64,000 nt of DNA, taken from positions 434,001 through 498,000 of the forward strand of contig CM082596.2 of the NCBI GenBank assembly GCA_040954595.2, read 5' to 3'. This stretch comes from Balanoglossus misakiensis (Eukaryota > Hemichordata). Position numbers and translations under genes: made by a program. Positions 1-37,600 of this stretch are shown one piece after another (positions within the stretch are counted from its first letter, which is position 1; each line of letters starts with the position of its first letter). The notes beneath the pieces are model-generated. The model searched no databases. It saw only the letters and a list, made by a program, of their open reading frames with translations, and had not been told where the DNA came from.

Positions 1-3000
1 TAATGCAGAACTGCGCAAAAATCGTACACGTTTAATTTGAAACACAGCCAAGTTACAGATTCGTGGCTTCTGTCACTCAGTGTTTAGCAATTGAAACATC
101 TGACCTTAAGCTGTGTCACACCATGTGGAAGTATTCTGTTTCGTGAAATATAGAAATTTTTCGCCAACATAGGATTGATATTACACCCCCGTTATCACCA
201 TACGGAAGGTTATCATGAAACTTGGCTTACTCAGCGTAGTTTTATGGGCGTAAGAAACGAAAAGCGCTACTCACTCTGTAATGATGCATGACTGTCTTTT
301 CGGTGACATTCACCTTTCTGTAGCAACCGTAAAATACTCTCGAAAACAAACATTGGAAACATTTGTGTGTAACTGTAAGAAAGAGAAATCAAACACAGGA
401 GCAGTTATATTGCCTTATGTCAATATTACATTCGCGTCTATGGTGTCATAAAAGTTTTGTTTGGACACTGCAGGCCTAAACCATCTTTACCTTTAATAAA
501 ATCTGCAACGGCCATTTCAGTGCAAGTCTCATGTGCATATCATGATTCCGCAGAAGTTGTTTGATGTGTGTGATCTTGATTACGTCAGTGGTCATGTCCG
601 ATTTTGGCGTATCATCAAAAGTACTTTTACAGGATATTGGGCGTGGAATTTAAACGCAATGTTGACTCAGTCTGCGTCTTGAAGTTGTTAAAGATGTGAC
701 GTCATTTATGAAGCAGTCAGTGTCGTTGTGATGTGTTCCTCTCTGTCTTTCAAGTCGAATTAGTCATTTTTGACTTGGAAGCTTTCTTCCGTTCTCGAAG
801 GGGAAATGTGAAGTTGCCCTTCATCTCTTGTCGGATTCTCAGACTTCTATAGTTTGATCAACGCATATTTTGTAACACGACAATTTCCGTGGTAAAATCT
901 AACATATTACTACTGATTCTGCAATCTGAGATACCTTTCAAAATGAAAGTCATAAATCAGTTTGAATCATAAGCAAATAATTGACCGTATGACCCCTACA
1001 TCGCCCAAGACCCAGACAGTGACACCGTTTGACCACCCGGGTCCATAGCTCCCACTTTCGCCATAACACTAGTTATTCTCGCGGGGTTCTGTATTGGCAT
1101 GCGGCCAGTTTTCAAGAGCTATTCAACTTGCAAGAAACTGGCTTCGACGGTCTAATTTCCGTTCTTGTGTGCAAATGATGTTTTCTTCTCGCAGGGATTC
1201 AGAATTTCGACTCATTGTGCAGGTCTTCAATGATACTTAATCGGCAATCGATATGACATGTAGATAATATACAGAGGCAAAAAGGACAATGGCAGAGATT
1301 TCCATCATTTGAAAACTTGCGTGCAAAGATCCTTTCATAGCAAGTGGAGTTACTTCCACTCGGCCGAGTTTCCATTTGCTCCGGCCGCTTAGCCTTAGTG
1401 AGTACGAGTAGAAAGATAAAACAAGAAACAGTGACACTTAAACGAACCCTCTATACGATTTAATTGCACACTTTAGCAAGCCTGAATTTTAAACACGTCA
1501 GTCAGTTTCATCTTGGGATTTCCAGCTTTTCGCCGAAGTGGAAAGCCGACAAGAAAAGCATCGTCATCGATATCTGTCCCTTCAAAATAAAAATAAAATG
1601 ATTCATTTAGCGGACACATCATAAACAAGCAATGTACAGGTTGTGGGTGAAAGATTTTTCACAAAAGTGGAGAGAAATGGAACATTATTGTCCGGGCGCT
1701 GATGATCGAGATGCAAGGAATGTTGTTAAGGGGAATATAACATGTAGAGTAAATCCGATGCTCAGTCGGTGACTACATTGTACACACCAGAGAATCCACG
1801 CCCAACGGCGAAACTTTAGAAAATATCTCCTCTCGCGTGTCTCTGTGTTATACTTGTTTACGCGCAGCTTTGTAACACTAAACTTAGCTTTCTGCCCTCC
1901 TCCAAGCGTTTAAAAATACTGACTAAATTTTGCCAAAATATTTGTTCATGCCCTCAGGTGACTTTCAAAGTACAGTAGTGCATACAGTGGTCATTCTCAC
2001 GTGTATAAGGTGCAAAGTTGGTGTGGGGCTGTCAATTTGTTTGCCTTCACCAGTCTTGTCGTTCGGGTGTCACAAAAAGTTGAAAAAAAATCTTGTTTGA
2101 ATGCAACTCTCGTACTTGGGGCTGAAACATCCATAGCTTAGCTCTTGTATGCCAGTGGAAGTAATTCCATGGGCATAACGTTTGGTGTGGTCACTGGCGA
2201 CTAAGCGGAAAATCCACTGGAAAATGCCCAAGAGACAATTCAATAAACCATTTATTCTTTATCTAAATTTTCCCTTGTCCCCCAGACCGATTGCTAGCAC
2301 AAACAGTATATTCACTTAATAAAACAACCTCCCTGTGTTGGTGCAGCGAATTTGAACATTTCTCACACTTCCAATTACTTGCGACTCAGGTTAGAATAAT
2401 TCACAAATGATGCTGTAACGCTCACATGGAACGATGTCCTTTTACGTCCGTGTTTATTTACTTGTATTTACATATTGATTTGTTAATTGGTTTGTTTGTA
2501 AACATGACATCCTTCTGCCGCGTACCGGTCAAGTAATTTGATCAAGGGATGTACTGCTGGCTGTGGTCGAGTTAAAGAACCCATACAGTCTTAATTACAT
2601 TTAAACATTTTTCCATGACAAAGTCGTGCTAAATAACCCTATTGCCAGTAGCTAAGAATAGATTCGATTGTCCAAGATACAAAAACAACCCCTAAATCCC
2701 CTTTTACGTTTACAAATGCAATAACTGTGTGAATTAAGCATTTTAGGTTGAGTTCTGTCATCATGTTTCGAGTGCAAACTATATCACAGACATTGCATCT
2801 GTCCACAAATGTGTTCCCCGAATTAGACATTTAGATATTCTCACAAAGGGCCTAATATCGACTCGATTACGCAAACTAGCCATAGCGGCTCTGAATGCTA
2901 ATCGGTCTGATAAAACCTCCAACGTGAATGAATGTTGGTATCACGTGGACTCCCTATCAACGTATCAAAACAAGGGGCACGTTTCGGGCAAAGTTTATCG

Positions 3001-3495
3001 AGGCTCTCTGTCTATATACGCTTTCTCAGTTCATGCTCAGGAGCCGTTACATTAAGAGCGCCCGGTGTCGGTGTCCACTCGCCACTCAAAGCTTGTTCGC
3101 TGCTCGAGTGACTCCTGGCTAGATCATCGGGACTCGTACTTCGAACAAACTCGGTACTTCGTTCAACATCTGCAGCAGATCGCGTGTATCTATACATAGC
3201 AATTCACGGCAATCGTGTTGTCACTATCGTTGAACAAGTGCTTAACAGCGCTAGGAAGATTAAACAATCGCTTCGGCTAACTCAGGCTGCGCGGACGACC
3301 GCAAACATTTTCATATTCTCCACAACTGATTTTCCACATTTGTTTGAGTTGCATATTTCTTTGCCTTTTTAGATGACGAAACTGCAAAAATCGGACACAG
3401 CAAGTAATTCGTGAATTCCAGCTCTTTTTCTTGCTATGATCATTTGGACGTGATCCTTTTACTTGACTACCCTTGGAATCGAGATAGCTTGAAGT
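1..3495. other. 5' flank of the VWDE-like gene, no gene recognised
   Basis: I see no conserved protein-coding exon, RNA gene or transposon ORF here. The open frames are short and none shows a recognisable domain. CpG dinucleotides are noticeably more frequent than in the 10-29 kb region. The promoter and 5' UTR of the downstream + strand gene should lie in the last few hundred bases, but I cannot place a start site. A pyrimidine-rich TTTCT run follows at about 3600-3632, just inside intron 1. Confidence 0.5.
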
Positions 3496-27753
<24,258 letters not shown>

Positions 27754-28790
27754 TGAGATGGCGTTCCGCCAATAACCTAATGAAGACAGTGGTCACAATC
27801 GCTGGCCAGGAACAGTGGTTCCACAGAATTAATGTCAACCAATATTTATATGCAGCTGAATATATTGACATGCAAGTTTATAGTATTATCATGGAGGTGA
27901 TGGGTCGAAATGGAAAGGTGAAATATGCGTGTGTGCTCGTGGTTGAAAAATGATGTGTACTTTGGTACAGTATTGTATAAACGCAGAACATTAGTGCATG
28001 TAAACATACTGCATATACACAAGAAATATATTCTTTAATTTACATGGAAGAGATTTTATGGGCAACAGTGTAACATTGTCAATAACATAAGGTTCAGTTC
28101 AGTTCAAGCCCTTAGTGCATAGTTTTTAACATTCTTTTCATTGCTGTAAATCATTCTGTTATAATCGGGTAACAAACACATCATACTAGTATACAAACTT
28201 TTGTTTATATTAAAAGTGATAAGTCTGGAAGAGTCTTAAAGCTGAGCTCAGTCTTTCCAGAATTGCCCACTTTTTCTTGAACAGTTGTATTTCTGTGATG
28301 TCAATGAATTACCCATTCTTACATGTTGTCGGCATGTACTGGATTCTGGAGCTCACTTCACAGAAAACTTCTTGTGTACACCTCCATCAACTGAATACTA
28401 TACTCAGTTTAAAATACCACTACCTCGACAGTGACATTGCCACAGAAAGGCAAGATTTGACCCAACCATACTTATGACCAAACCCTTGTATATATTATTC
28501 ATATATTACTTATGATGATTCATTATTTTTTATAACAAAAGTAGTATTGAAAATGTCCTATTGTAACTAATATCTATCTAGGATATCTATTTTAACTTTA
28601 TTTCAGCTGGACAAGACAAAGGGTCCATCAGTTAGCTAATGTGTATTGTAGACAATGCATTACGGGTAGAAAAATGTACATTTAGAGTTTTAAAGATATG
28701 TTTAACATTTATTGCTTTTATTTAATTTTTTTTCTTTAAAAATATCTCTATGTGAAGTTGTAGCAATAGAAAATAAACTCTGCAAGCATG
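27754..28790 (+). promoter_or_regulatory. VWDE: Probable VWDE 3' UTR with poly(A) signal at 28772-28777
   Basis: There is no further coding exon. AATAAA at 28772-28777 is the first canonical hexamer downstream of the stop that I noticed. Others occur at 29198-29203 and 29249-29254. The true cleavage site is unknown; all candidates lie before the satellite starts. Confidence 0.5.
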
Positions 28791-29360
28791 AGTATTGAAT
28801 GCTGTGAATCTGTTGATTACAGATAAAATGTACAATGAGACATTCTCTGTGTTTTACATCTCCTGTCTTTGTTTATATGGGAAGGCATGTACAAAATACA
28901 CATGTAACCAAACATTCAGTGTTGGCTTGCAACTTTGAATGCGTTAAAATGGTTGACAAACTTTGTGGCAAGTGATTTTCTCCCAGAATTAAACAGGCTT
29001 ACCATTAATATTAACAAGACTTATGTAATCACTCCTGCAAAAATAATCTAGGCTATAGCATTAAATTCTGACAACTAAATATTGGTGACTTTCTAAAAAT
29101 CTGATAGTAACTATTGATCATAAAGTTTTGACCAGTGTATTGTAGTCTTGCCATTATGCCACTCCTTTCATAGAACCCCAGAAGTATTTTGGAGCACAAT
29201 AAACAATACATTGTGATAATTTATGTACATATATCATTATTGCATCATAATAAATATACTGCCATGTTTGCATAAACCAAATATTGTCTTGAGATTTGAT
29301 GATTTTCAATCCATGAAAATTTGAAAAAAAAATGATGAAATTATGAAATCAGAATATTTT
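28791..29360. other. AT-rich intergenic DNA leading into the satellite
   Basis: Unique-looking AT-rich sequence with two further AATAAA hexamers. From about 29290 it acquires GATGATTTTC-like words that resemble decayed satellite units. Confidence 0.5.
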
Positions 29361-30153
29361 CATTTTTGATGATTTTCGAGTCGAAAAATCGTCATTCTGG
29401 ATGATTTTCATGAGCTATAACCCATGATTTTTGTCAAAAATCGACCAAATTTTTATAAAATTCGCAAAGTCGAAAAATCGTCATTTCTGGATGATTTTCA
29501 TGAGCTATAACCCATGAGTTTTGTCAAAAATCGACCAAATTTCGAAAATTCGCAAAGTCGAAAAATCGTCATTTCTGGATGATTTTCATGAGCTATAACC
29601 CATGATTTTTGTCAAAAGTCGACCAAATTTCGTAAATTCGCAAAGTCGAGAAATCGTCATATCTGGATGATTTTCATGAGCTATAACCCATGATTTTTGT
29701 CAAAAATCGACCATATTTCGAAAATTCGCAAAGTCGAGAAATCGTCATTTCTGGATGATTTTCATGAGCTATAACCCATGATTTCTTCAAAAATCGACCA
29801 TATTTCGAAAATTCGCAAAGTCGAGAAATCGTCATTTCTGGATGATTTTCATGAGCTATAACCCATGATTTCTTCAAAAATCGACGAAATTTCGAGATTT
29901 GGAAAAGACGTAAAATCGTCGATTTTTGATGATTTTCATGAGTTATAACCCATGATTTCTTCAAAAATCGACGATTTTTGGAAGTTTGGAAAAGTCGAAA
30001 AATCGGCGATTTTTGACGATTTTCCTGAGCTATTACCCATGATTTCTTCAAAAATCGACGATTTTTGGAAGTTTGGAAAAGTCGAAAATTCGGCGATTTT
30101 TGACGATTTTCCTGAGCTATAACCCATGATTTCTTCAAAAATCGACGATTTTT
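29361..30153 (-). repeat. Satellite left block: family A then B, - orientation
   Basis: About six A-type units (spacing 90, 88, 88, 88, 87) read as GAGCTATAACCCATGA on the + strand. They pass through a hybrid unit near 29870-29945 into B-type units. The outermost unit near 29361-29400 is decayed. Confidence 0.9.
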
Positions 30154-30171
30154 CGACTTTTCCAAACTTCC

Positions 30172-31637
30172 AAAAATCGTCGATTTTTGAAGAAATCATG
30201 GGTTATAGCTCAGGAAAATCGTCAAAAATCGCCGATTTTTCGACTTTTCCAAACTTCCAAAAATCGTCGATTTTTGAAGAAATCATGGGTTATAGCTCAG
30301 GAAAATCGTCAAAAATCGCCGAATTTTCGACTTTTCCAAACTTCCAAAAATCGTCGATTTTTGAAGAAATCATGGGTTATAGCTCAGGAAAATCGTCAAA
30401 AATCGCCGAATTTTCGACTTTTCCAAACTTCCAAAAATCGTCGATTTTTGAAGAAATCATGGGTTATAGCTCAGGAAAATCGTCAAAAATCGCCGATTTT
30501 TCGACTTTTCCAAACTTCCAAAAATCGTCGATATTTGAAGAAATCATGGGTTATAGCTCAGGAAAATCGTCAAAAATCGCCGATTTTTCGACTTTTCCAA
30601 AAATCGTCGATTTTTGAAGAAATCATGGGTTATAGCTCAGGAAAATCGTCAAAAATCGCAGAATTTTCGACTTTTCCAAACTTCCAAAAATCGTCGATTT
30701 TTGAAGAAATCATGGGTTATAGCTCAGGAAAATCGTCAAAAATCGCCGAATTTTCGACTTTTCCAAACTTCCAAAAATCGTCGATTTTTGAAGAAATCAT
30801 GGGTTATAGCTCAGGAAAATCGTCAAAAATCGCCGATTTTTCGACTTTTCCAAACTTCCAAAAATCGTCGATTTTTGAAGAAATCATGGGTTATAGCTCA
30901 GGAAAATCGTCAAAAATCGCCGATTTTTCGACTTTTCCAAACTTCCAAAAATCGTCGATTTTTGAAGAAATCATGGGTTATAGCTCAGGAAAATCGTCAA
31001 AAATCGCCGATTTTTCGACTTTTCCAAACTTCCAAAAATCGTCGATTTTTGAAGAAATCATGGGTTATAGCTCAGGAAAATCGTCAAAAATCGCCGATTT
31101 TTCGACTTTTCCAAACTTCCAAAAATCGTCGATTTTTGAAGAAATCATGGGTTATAGCTCAGGAAAATCGTCAAAAATCGCCGATTTTTCGACTTTTCCA
31201 AACTTCCAAAAATCGTCGATTTTTGAAGAAATCATGGGTTATAGCTCAGGAAAATCGTCAAAAATTGCCGATTTTCGACTTTTCCAAACTTCCAAAAATC
31301 GTCGATTTTTGAAGAAATCATGGGTTATAGCTCAGGAAAATCGTCAAAAATCGCCGATTTTTCGACTTTTTCAAACTTCCAAAAATCGCCGATTTTTCGA
31401 CTTTTCCAAACTTCCAAAAATCGTCGATTTTTGAAGAAATCATGGGTTATAGCTCAGGAAAATCGTCAAAAATCGCCGATTTTTCGACTTTTCCAAACTT
31501 CCAAAAATCGTCGATTTTTGAAGAAATCATGGGTTATAGCTCAGGAAAATCGTCAAAAATCGCCGAATTTTCGACTTTTCCAAACTTCCAAAAATCGTCG
31601 ATTTTTGAAGAAATCATGGGTTATAGCTCAGGAAAAT
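30172..31637 (+). repeat. Satellite family B, + orientation, ~17 copies of 87 bp
   Basis: Example monomer: 30903-30989. The period is exactly 87 bp (29 codons). Each unit holds two palindromes, AAAAATCGTCGATTTTT and AAAAATCGCCGATTTTT. One copy is shortened by 8 bp near 30595, and one carries a partial duplication of about 40 bp near 31352-31400. Confidence 0.93.
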
Positions 31638-34600
31638 CGCGAAAAATCGACCATTTTTCGACTTTGGGAATTTTCGAAATTTGGTGATTTTTTGATAAAA
31701 ACCATGGGTTATAGCTCAGGAAAATCGCGAAAAATCGACCATTTTTCGACTTTGGGAATTTTCGAAATTTGGTGATTTTTTGATAAAAACCATGGGTTAT
31801 TAGCTCAGGAAAATCGCGAAAAATCGACCATTTTTCGACTTTGGGAATTTTCGAAATTTGGTGATTTTTTGATAAAAACCATGGGTTATAGCTCAGGAAA
31901 ATCGCGAAAAATCGACCATTTTTCGACTTTGGGAATTTTCGAAATTTGGTGATTTTTTGATAAAAACAATGGGTTATAGCTCAGGAAAATCGCGAAAAAT
32001 CGACCATTTTTCGACTTTGGGAATTTTCGAAATTTGGTGATTTTTTGATAAAAACCATGGGTTATAGCTCAGGAAAATCGCGAAAAATCGACCATTTTTC
32101 GACTTTGGGAATTTTCGAAATTTGGTGATTTTTTGATAAAAACCATGGGTTATAGCTCAGGAAAATCGCGAAAAATCGACCATTTTTCGACTTTGGGAAT
32201 TTTCGAAATTTGGTGATTTTTTGATAAAAATCATGGGTTATAGCTCAGGAAAATCGCGAAAAATCGACCATTTTTCGACTTTGGGAATTTTCGAAATTTG
32301 GTGATTTTTTGATAAAAATCATGGGTTATAGCTCAGGAAAATCGCGAAAAATCGACCATTTTTCGACTTTGGGAATTTTCGAAATTTGGTGATTTTTTGA
32401 TAAAAATCATGGGTTATAGCTCAGGAAAATCGCGAAAAATCGACCATTTTTCGACTTTGGGAATTTTCGAAATTTGGTGATTTTTTGATAAAAATCATGG
32501 GTTATAGCTCAGGAAAATCGCGAAAAATCGACCATTTTTCGACTTTGGGAATTTTCGAAATTTGGTGATTTTTTGATAAAAACCATGGGTTATAGCTCAG
32601 GAAAATCGCGAAAAATCGACCATTTTTCGACTTTGGGAATTTTCGAAATTTGGTGATTTTTTGATAAAAACCATGGGTTATAGCTCAGGAAAATCGCGAA
32701 AAATCGACCATTTTTCGACTTTGGGAATTTTCGAAATTTGGTGATTTTTTGATAAAAACCATGGGTTATAGCTCAGGAAAATCGCGAAAAATCGACCATT
32801 TTTCGACTTTGGGAATTTTCGAAATTTGGTGATTTTTTGATAAAAACCATGGGTTATAGCTCAGGAAAATCGCGAAAAATCGACCATTTTTCGACTTTGG
32901 GAATTTTCGAAATTTGGTGATTTTTTGATAAAAACCATGGGTTATAGCTCAGGAAAATCGCGAAAAATCGACCATTTTTCGACTTTGGGAATTTTACCTC
33001 TCACGAATTGGTGATTTTTGATAAAACCATGGGTTATAGCTCAGGAAAATCGCGAAAAATCGACCATTTTTCGACTTTGGGAATTTTCGAAATTGGTGAT
33101 TTTTTTGATAAAAACCATGGGTTATATCTCAGGAAAATCGCGAAAAATCGACCATTTTTCGACTTTGGGAATTTTCGGAAATTTTGTGATTTTTGATAAA
33201 AACCATGGTTTATAGCTCAGGAAAATCGCGAAAAATCGACCATTTTTCGACTTTGGGAATTTCTCTCAGAGATTGGTGATTTTTTGATAAAAACCATGGG
33301 TTATAGCCTCAGGGCAAAATCGCCGGAAAATCGACCATTTTTCGACTTGGGAATTTTACGCGCACGGNNNNNNNNNNNNNNNNNNNNNNNNNNNNNNNNN
33401 NNNNNNNNNNNNNNNNNNNNNNNNNNNNNNNNNNNNNNNNNNNNNNNNNNNNNNNNNNNNNNNNNNNTTTGGGAATTTCGAAATTTGGTGATTTTTGATA
33501 AAAAAACCATGGGATATAGCCTAGAAAATCGCGAAAAACGACCATTTTTCGCTTTGGGATTTTCGAAATTTGGTGATTTTTTGAAAAACCATGGGTTATA
33601 GCTCAGGAAAATCGCGAAAAATCGACCATTTTTTCGACTTTTTGGGAAATTTTCGAAATTTGGTGATTTTTTGATAAAAACCATGGGTTATAGCTCAGGA
33701 AAATCGCGAAAAATCGACCATTTTTCGACTTTGGGAATTTTCGAAATTTTGGTGATTTTTTGATAAAAACCATGGGTTATAGCTCAGGAAAATCGCGAAA
33801 AATCGACCATTTTTCGACTTTGGGAATTTTCGAAATTTGGTGATTTTTTGATAAAAACCATGGGTTATAGCTCAGGAAAATCGCGAAAATCGACCATTTT
33901 TCGACTTTGGGAATTTTCGAAATTTGGTGATTTTTTGATAAAAACCATGGGTTATAGCTCAGGAAAATCGCGAAAAAATCGACCATTTTTCGACTTTGGG
34001 AATTTTCGAAATTTGGTGATTTTTTGATAAAAACCATGGGTTATAGCTCAGGAAAATCGCGAAAATCGACCATTTTTCGACTTTGGGAATTTTCGAAATT
34101 TGGTGATTTTTTGATAAAAATTCATGGGTTATAGCTCAGGAAAATCGCGAAAAATCGACCATTTTTCGACTTTGGGAATTTTCGAAATTTGGTGATTTTT
34201 TGATAAAAATCATGGGTTATAGCTCAGGAAAATCGCGAAAAATCGACCATTTTTCGACTTTGGGAATTTTCGAAATTTGGTGATTTTTTGATAAAATCAT
34301 GGGTTATAGCTCAGGAAAATCGCGAAAAATCGACCATTTTTCGACTTTGGGAATTTTCGAAATTTGGTGATTTTTTGATAAAAACCATGGGTTATAGCTC
34401 AGGAAAATCGCGAAAAATCGACCATTTTTCGACTTTGGGAATTTTCGAAATTTGGTGATTTTTTGATAAAAATCATGGGTTATAGCTCAGGAAAATCGCG
34501 AAAAATCGACCATTTTTCGACTTTGGGAATTTTCGAAATTTGGTGATTTTTTGATAAAAATCATGGGTTATAGCTCAGGAAAATCGCGAAAAATCGACCA

Positions 34601-37600
34601 TTTTTCGACTTTGGGAATTTTCGAAATTTGGTGATTTTTTGATAAAAATCATGGGTTATAGCTCAGGAAAATCGCGAAAAATCGACCATTTTCGACTTTG
34701 GGAATTTTCGAAATTTGGTGATTTTTTGATAAAAAATCATGGGTTATAGCTCAGGAAAATCGCGAAAAATCGACCATTTTTCGACTTTGGGAATTTTCGA
34801 AATTTGGTGATTTTTTGATAAAAACCATGGTTATAGCTCAGGAAAATCGCGAAAAATCGACCATTTTTCGACTTTGGGAATTTTCGAAATTTGGTGATTT
34901 TTTGATAAAAACCATGGGTTATAGCTCAGGAAAATCGCGAAAAATCGACCATTTTTCGACTTTGGGAATTTTCGAAATTTGGTGATTTTTTGATAAAAAC
35001 CATGGGTTATAGCTCAGGAAAATCGCGAAAAATCGACCATTTTTCGACTTTGGGAATTTTCGAAATTTGGTGATTTTTTGATAAAAACCATGGGTTATAG
35101 CTCAGGAAAATCGCGAAAAATCGACCATTTTTCGACTTTGGGAATTTTCGAAATTTGGTGATTTTTTGATAAAAATCATGGGTTATAGCTCAGGAAAATC
35201 GCGAAAAATCGACCATTTTTCGACTTTGGGAATTTTCGAAATTTGGTGATTTTTTGATAAAAATCATGGGTTATAGCTCAGGAAAATCGCGAAAAATCGA
35301 CCATTTTTCGACTTTGGGAATTTTCGAAATTTGGTGATTTTTTGATAAAACCATGGGTTATAGCTCAGGAAAATCGCGAAAAATCGACCATTTTTCGACT
35401 TTGGGAATTTTCGAAATTTGGTGATTTTTTGATAAAAATCCATGGGTTATAGCTCAGGAAAATCGCGAAAAATCGACCATTTTCGACTTTGGGAATTTTC
35501 GAAATTTGGTGATTTTTTGATAAAAACCATGGGTTATAGCTCAGGAAAATCGCGAAAAATCGACCATTTTTCGACTTTGGGAATTTTCGAAATTTGGTGA
35601 TTTTTTGATAAAAACCATGGGTTATAGCTCAGAAAATCGCGAAAATCGACCATTTTTCGACTTTGGGAATTTTCGAAATTTGGTGATTTTTTGATAAAAA
35701 TCATGGGTTATAGCTCAGGAAAATCGCGAAAAATCGACCATTTTTCGACTTTGGGAATTTTCGAAATTTGGTGATTTTTTGATAAAAACCATGGGTTATA
35801 GCTCAGGAAAATCGCGAAAAATCGACCATTTTTCGACTTTGGGAATTTTCGAAATTTGGTGATTTTTTGATAAAAATCATGGGTTATAGCTCAGGAAAAT
35901 CGCGAAAAATCGACCATTTTTCGACTTTGGGAATTTTCGAAATTTGGTGATTTTTTGATAAAAACCATGGGTTATAGCTCAGGAAAATCGCGAAAAATCG
36001 ACCATTTTTCGACTTTGGGAATTTTCGAAATTTGGTGATTTTTTGATAAAAACCATGGGTTATAGCTCAGGAAATCGCGAAAAATCGACCATTTTTCGAC
36101 TTTGGGAATTTTCGAAATTTGGTGATTTTTTGATAAAAACCATGGGTTATAGCTCAGGAAAATCGCGAAAAATCGACCATTTTTCGACTTTGGGAATTTT
36201 CGAAATTTGGTGATTTTTTGATAAAAACCATGGGTTATAGCTCAGGAAAATCGCGAAAAATCGACCATTTTTCGACTTTGGGAATTTTCGAAATTTGGTG
36301 ATTTTTTGATAAAAACCATGGGTTATAGCTCAGGAAAATCGCGAAAAATCGACCATTTTTCGACTTTGGGAATTTTCGAAATTTGGTGATTTTTTGATAA
36401 AAATCATGGGTTATAGCTCAGGAAAATCGCGAAAAATCGACCATTTTTCGACTTTGGGAATTTTCGAAATTTGGTGATTTTTTGATAAAAACCATGGGTT
36501 ATAGCTCAGGAAAATCGCGAAAAATCGACCATTTTTCGACTTTGGGAATTTTCGAAATTTGGTGATTTTTTGATAAAAATCCATGGGTTATAGCTCAGGA
36601 AAATCGCGAAAAATCGACCATTTTTCGACTTTGGGAATTTTCGAAATTTGGTGATTTTTTGATAAAAACCATGGGTTATAGCTCAGGAAAATCGCGAAAA
36701 ATCGACCATTTTTCGACTTTGGGGAATTTTCGAAATTGGTGATTTTTTGATAAAAACTCATGGGTTATAGCTCAGGAAAATCGCGAAAAATCGACCATTT
36801 TTCGACTTTGGGAATTTTCGAAATTTGGTGATTTTTTGATAAAAACCATGGGTTATAGCTCAGGAAAATCGCGAAAAATCGACCATTTTTCGACTTTGGG
36901 AATTTTCGAAATTTGGTGATTTTTTGATAAAAATCATGGTTATAGCTCAGGAAAATCGCGAAAAATCGACCATTTTTCGACTTTGGGAATTTTCGAAATT
37001 TGGTGATTTTTTGATAAAAATCATGGGTTATAGCTCAGGAAAATCGCGAAAAATCGACCATTTTTCGACTTTGGGAATTTTCGAAATTTGGTGATTTTTT
37101 GATAAAAATCATGGGTTATAGCTCAGGAAAATCGCGAAAAATCGACCATTTTTCGACTTTGGGAATTTTCGAAATTTGGTGATTTTTGATAAAAATCATG
37201 GGTTATAGCTCAGGAAAATCGCGAAAAAATCGACCATTTTCGACTTTGGGAATTTTCGAAATTTGGTGATTTTTTGATAAAAACCATGGGTTATAGCTCA
37301 GGAAAATCGCGAAAAATCGACCATTTTTCGACTTTGGGAATTTTCGAAATTTGGTGATTTTTTGATAAAAACCATGGGTTATAGCTCAGGAAAATCGCGA
37401 AAAATCGACCATTTTTCGACTTTTGGGAATTTTCGAAATTTGGTGATTTTTTGATAAAAACCATGGGTTATAGCTCAGGAAAATCGCGAAAAATCGACCA
37501 TTTTTCGACTTTGGGAATTTTCGAAATTTGGTGATTTTTTGATAAAAATCCATGGGTTATAGCTCAGGAAAATCGCGAAAAATCGACCATTTTTCGACTT

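Noticed and set aside
30187-31434. 415-codon ORF and several other long ORFs (29674-31775, 46496-47057) on both strands
   Set aside because: They are open only because the 87-bp satellite period is a multiple of three. The peptides are exact 29-residue repeats with no fold signature, and overlapping frames are equally open.
33284-33684. ORFs crossing the N gap
   Set aside because: They are composed of satellite and unknown bases.
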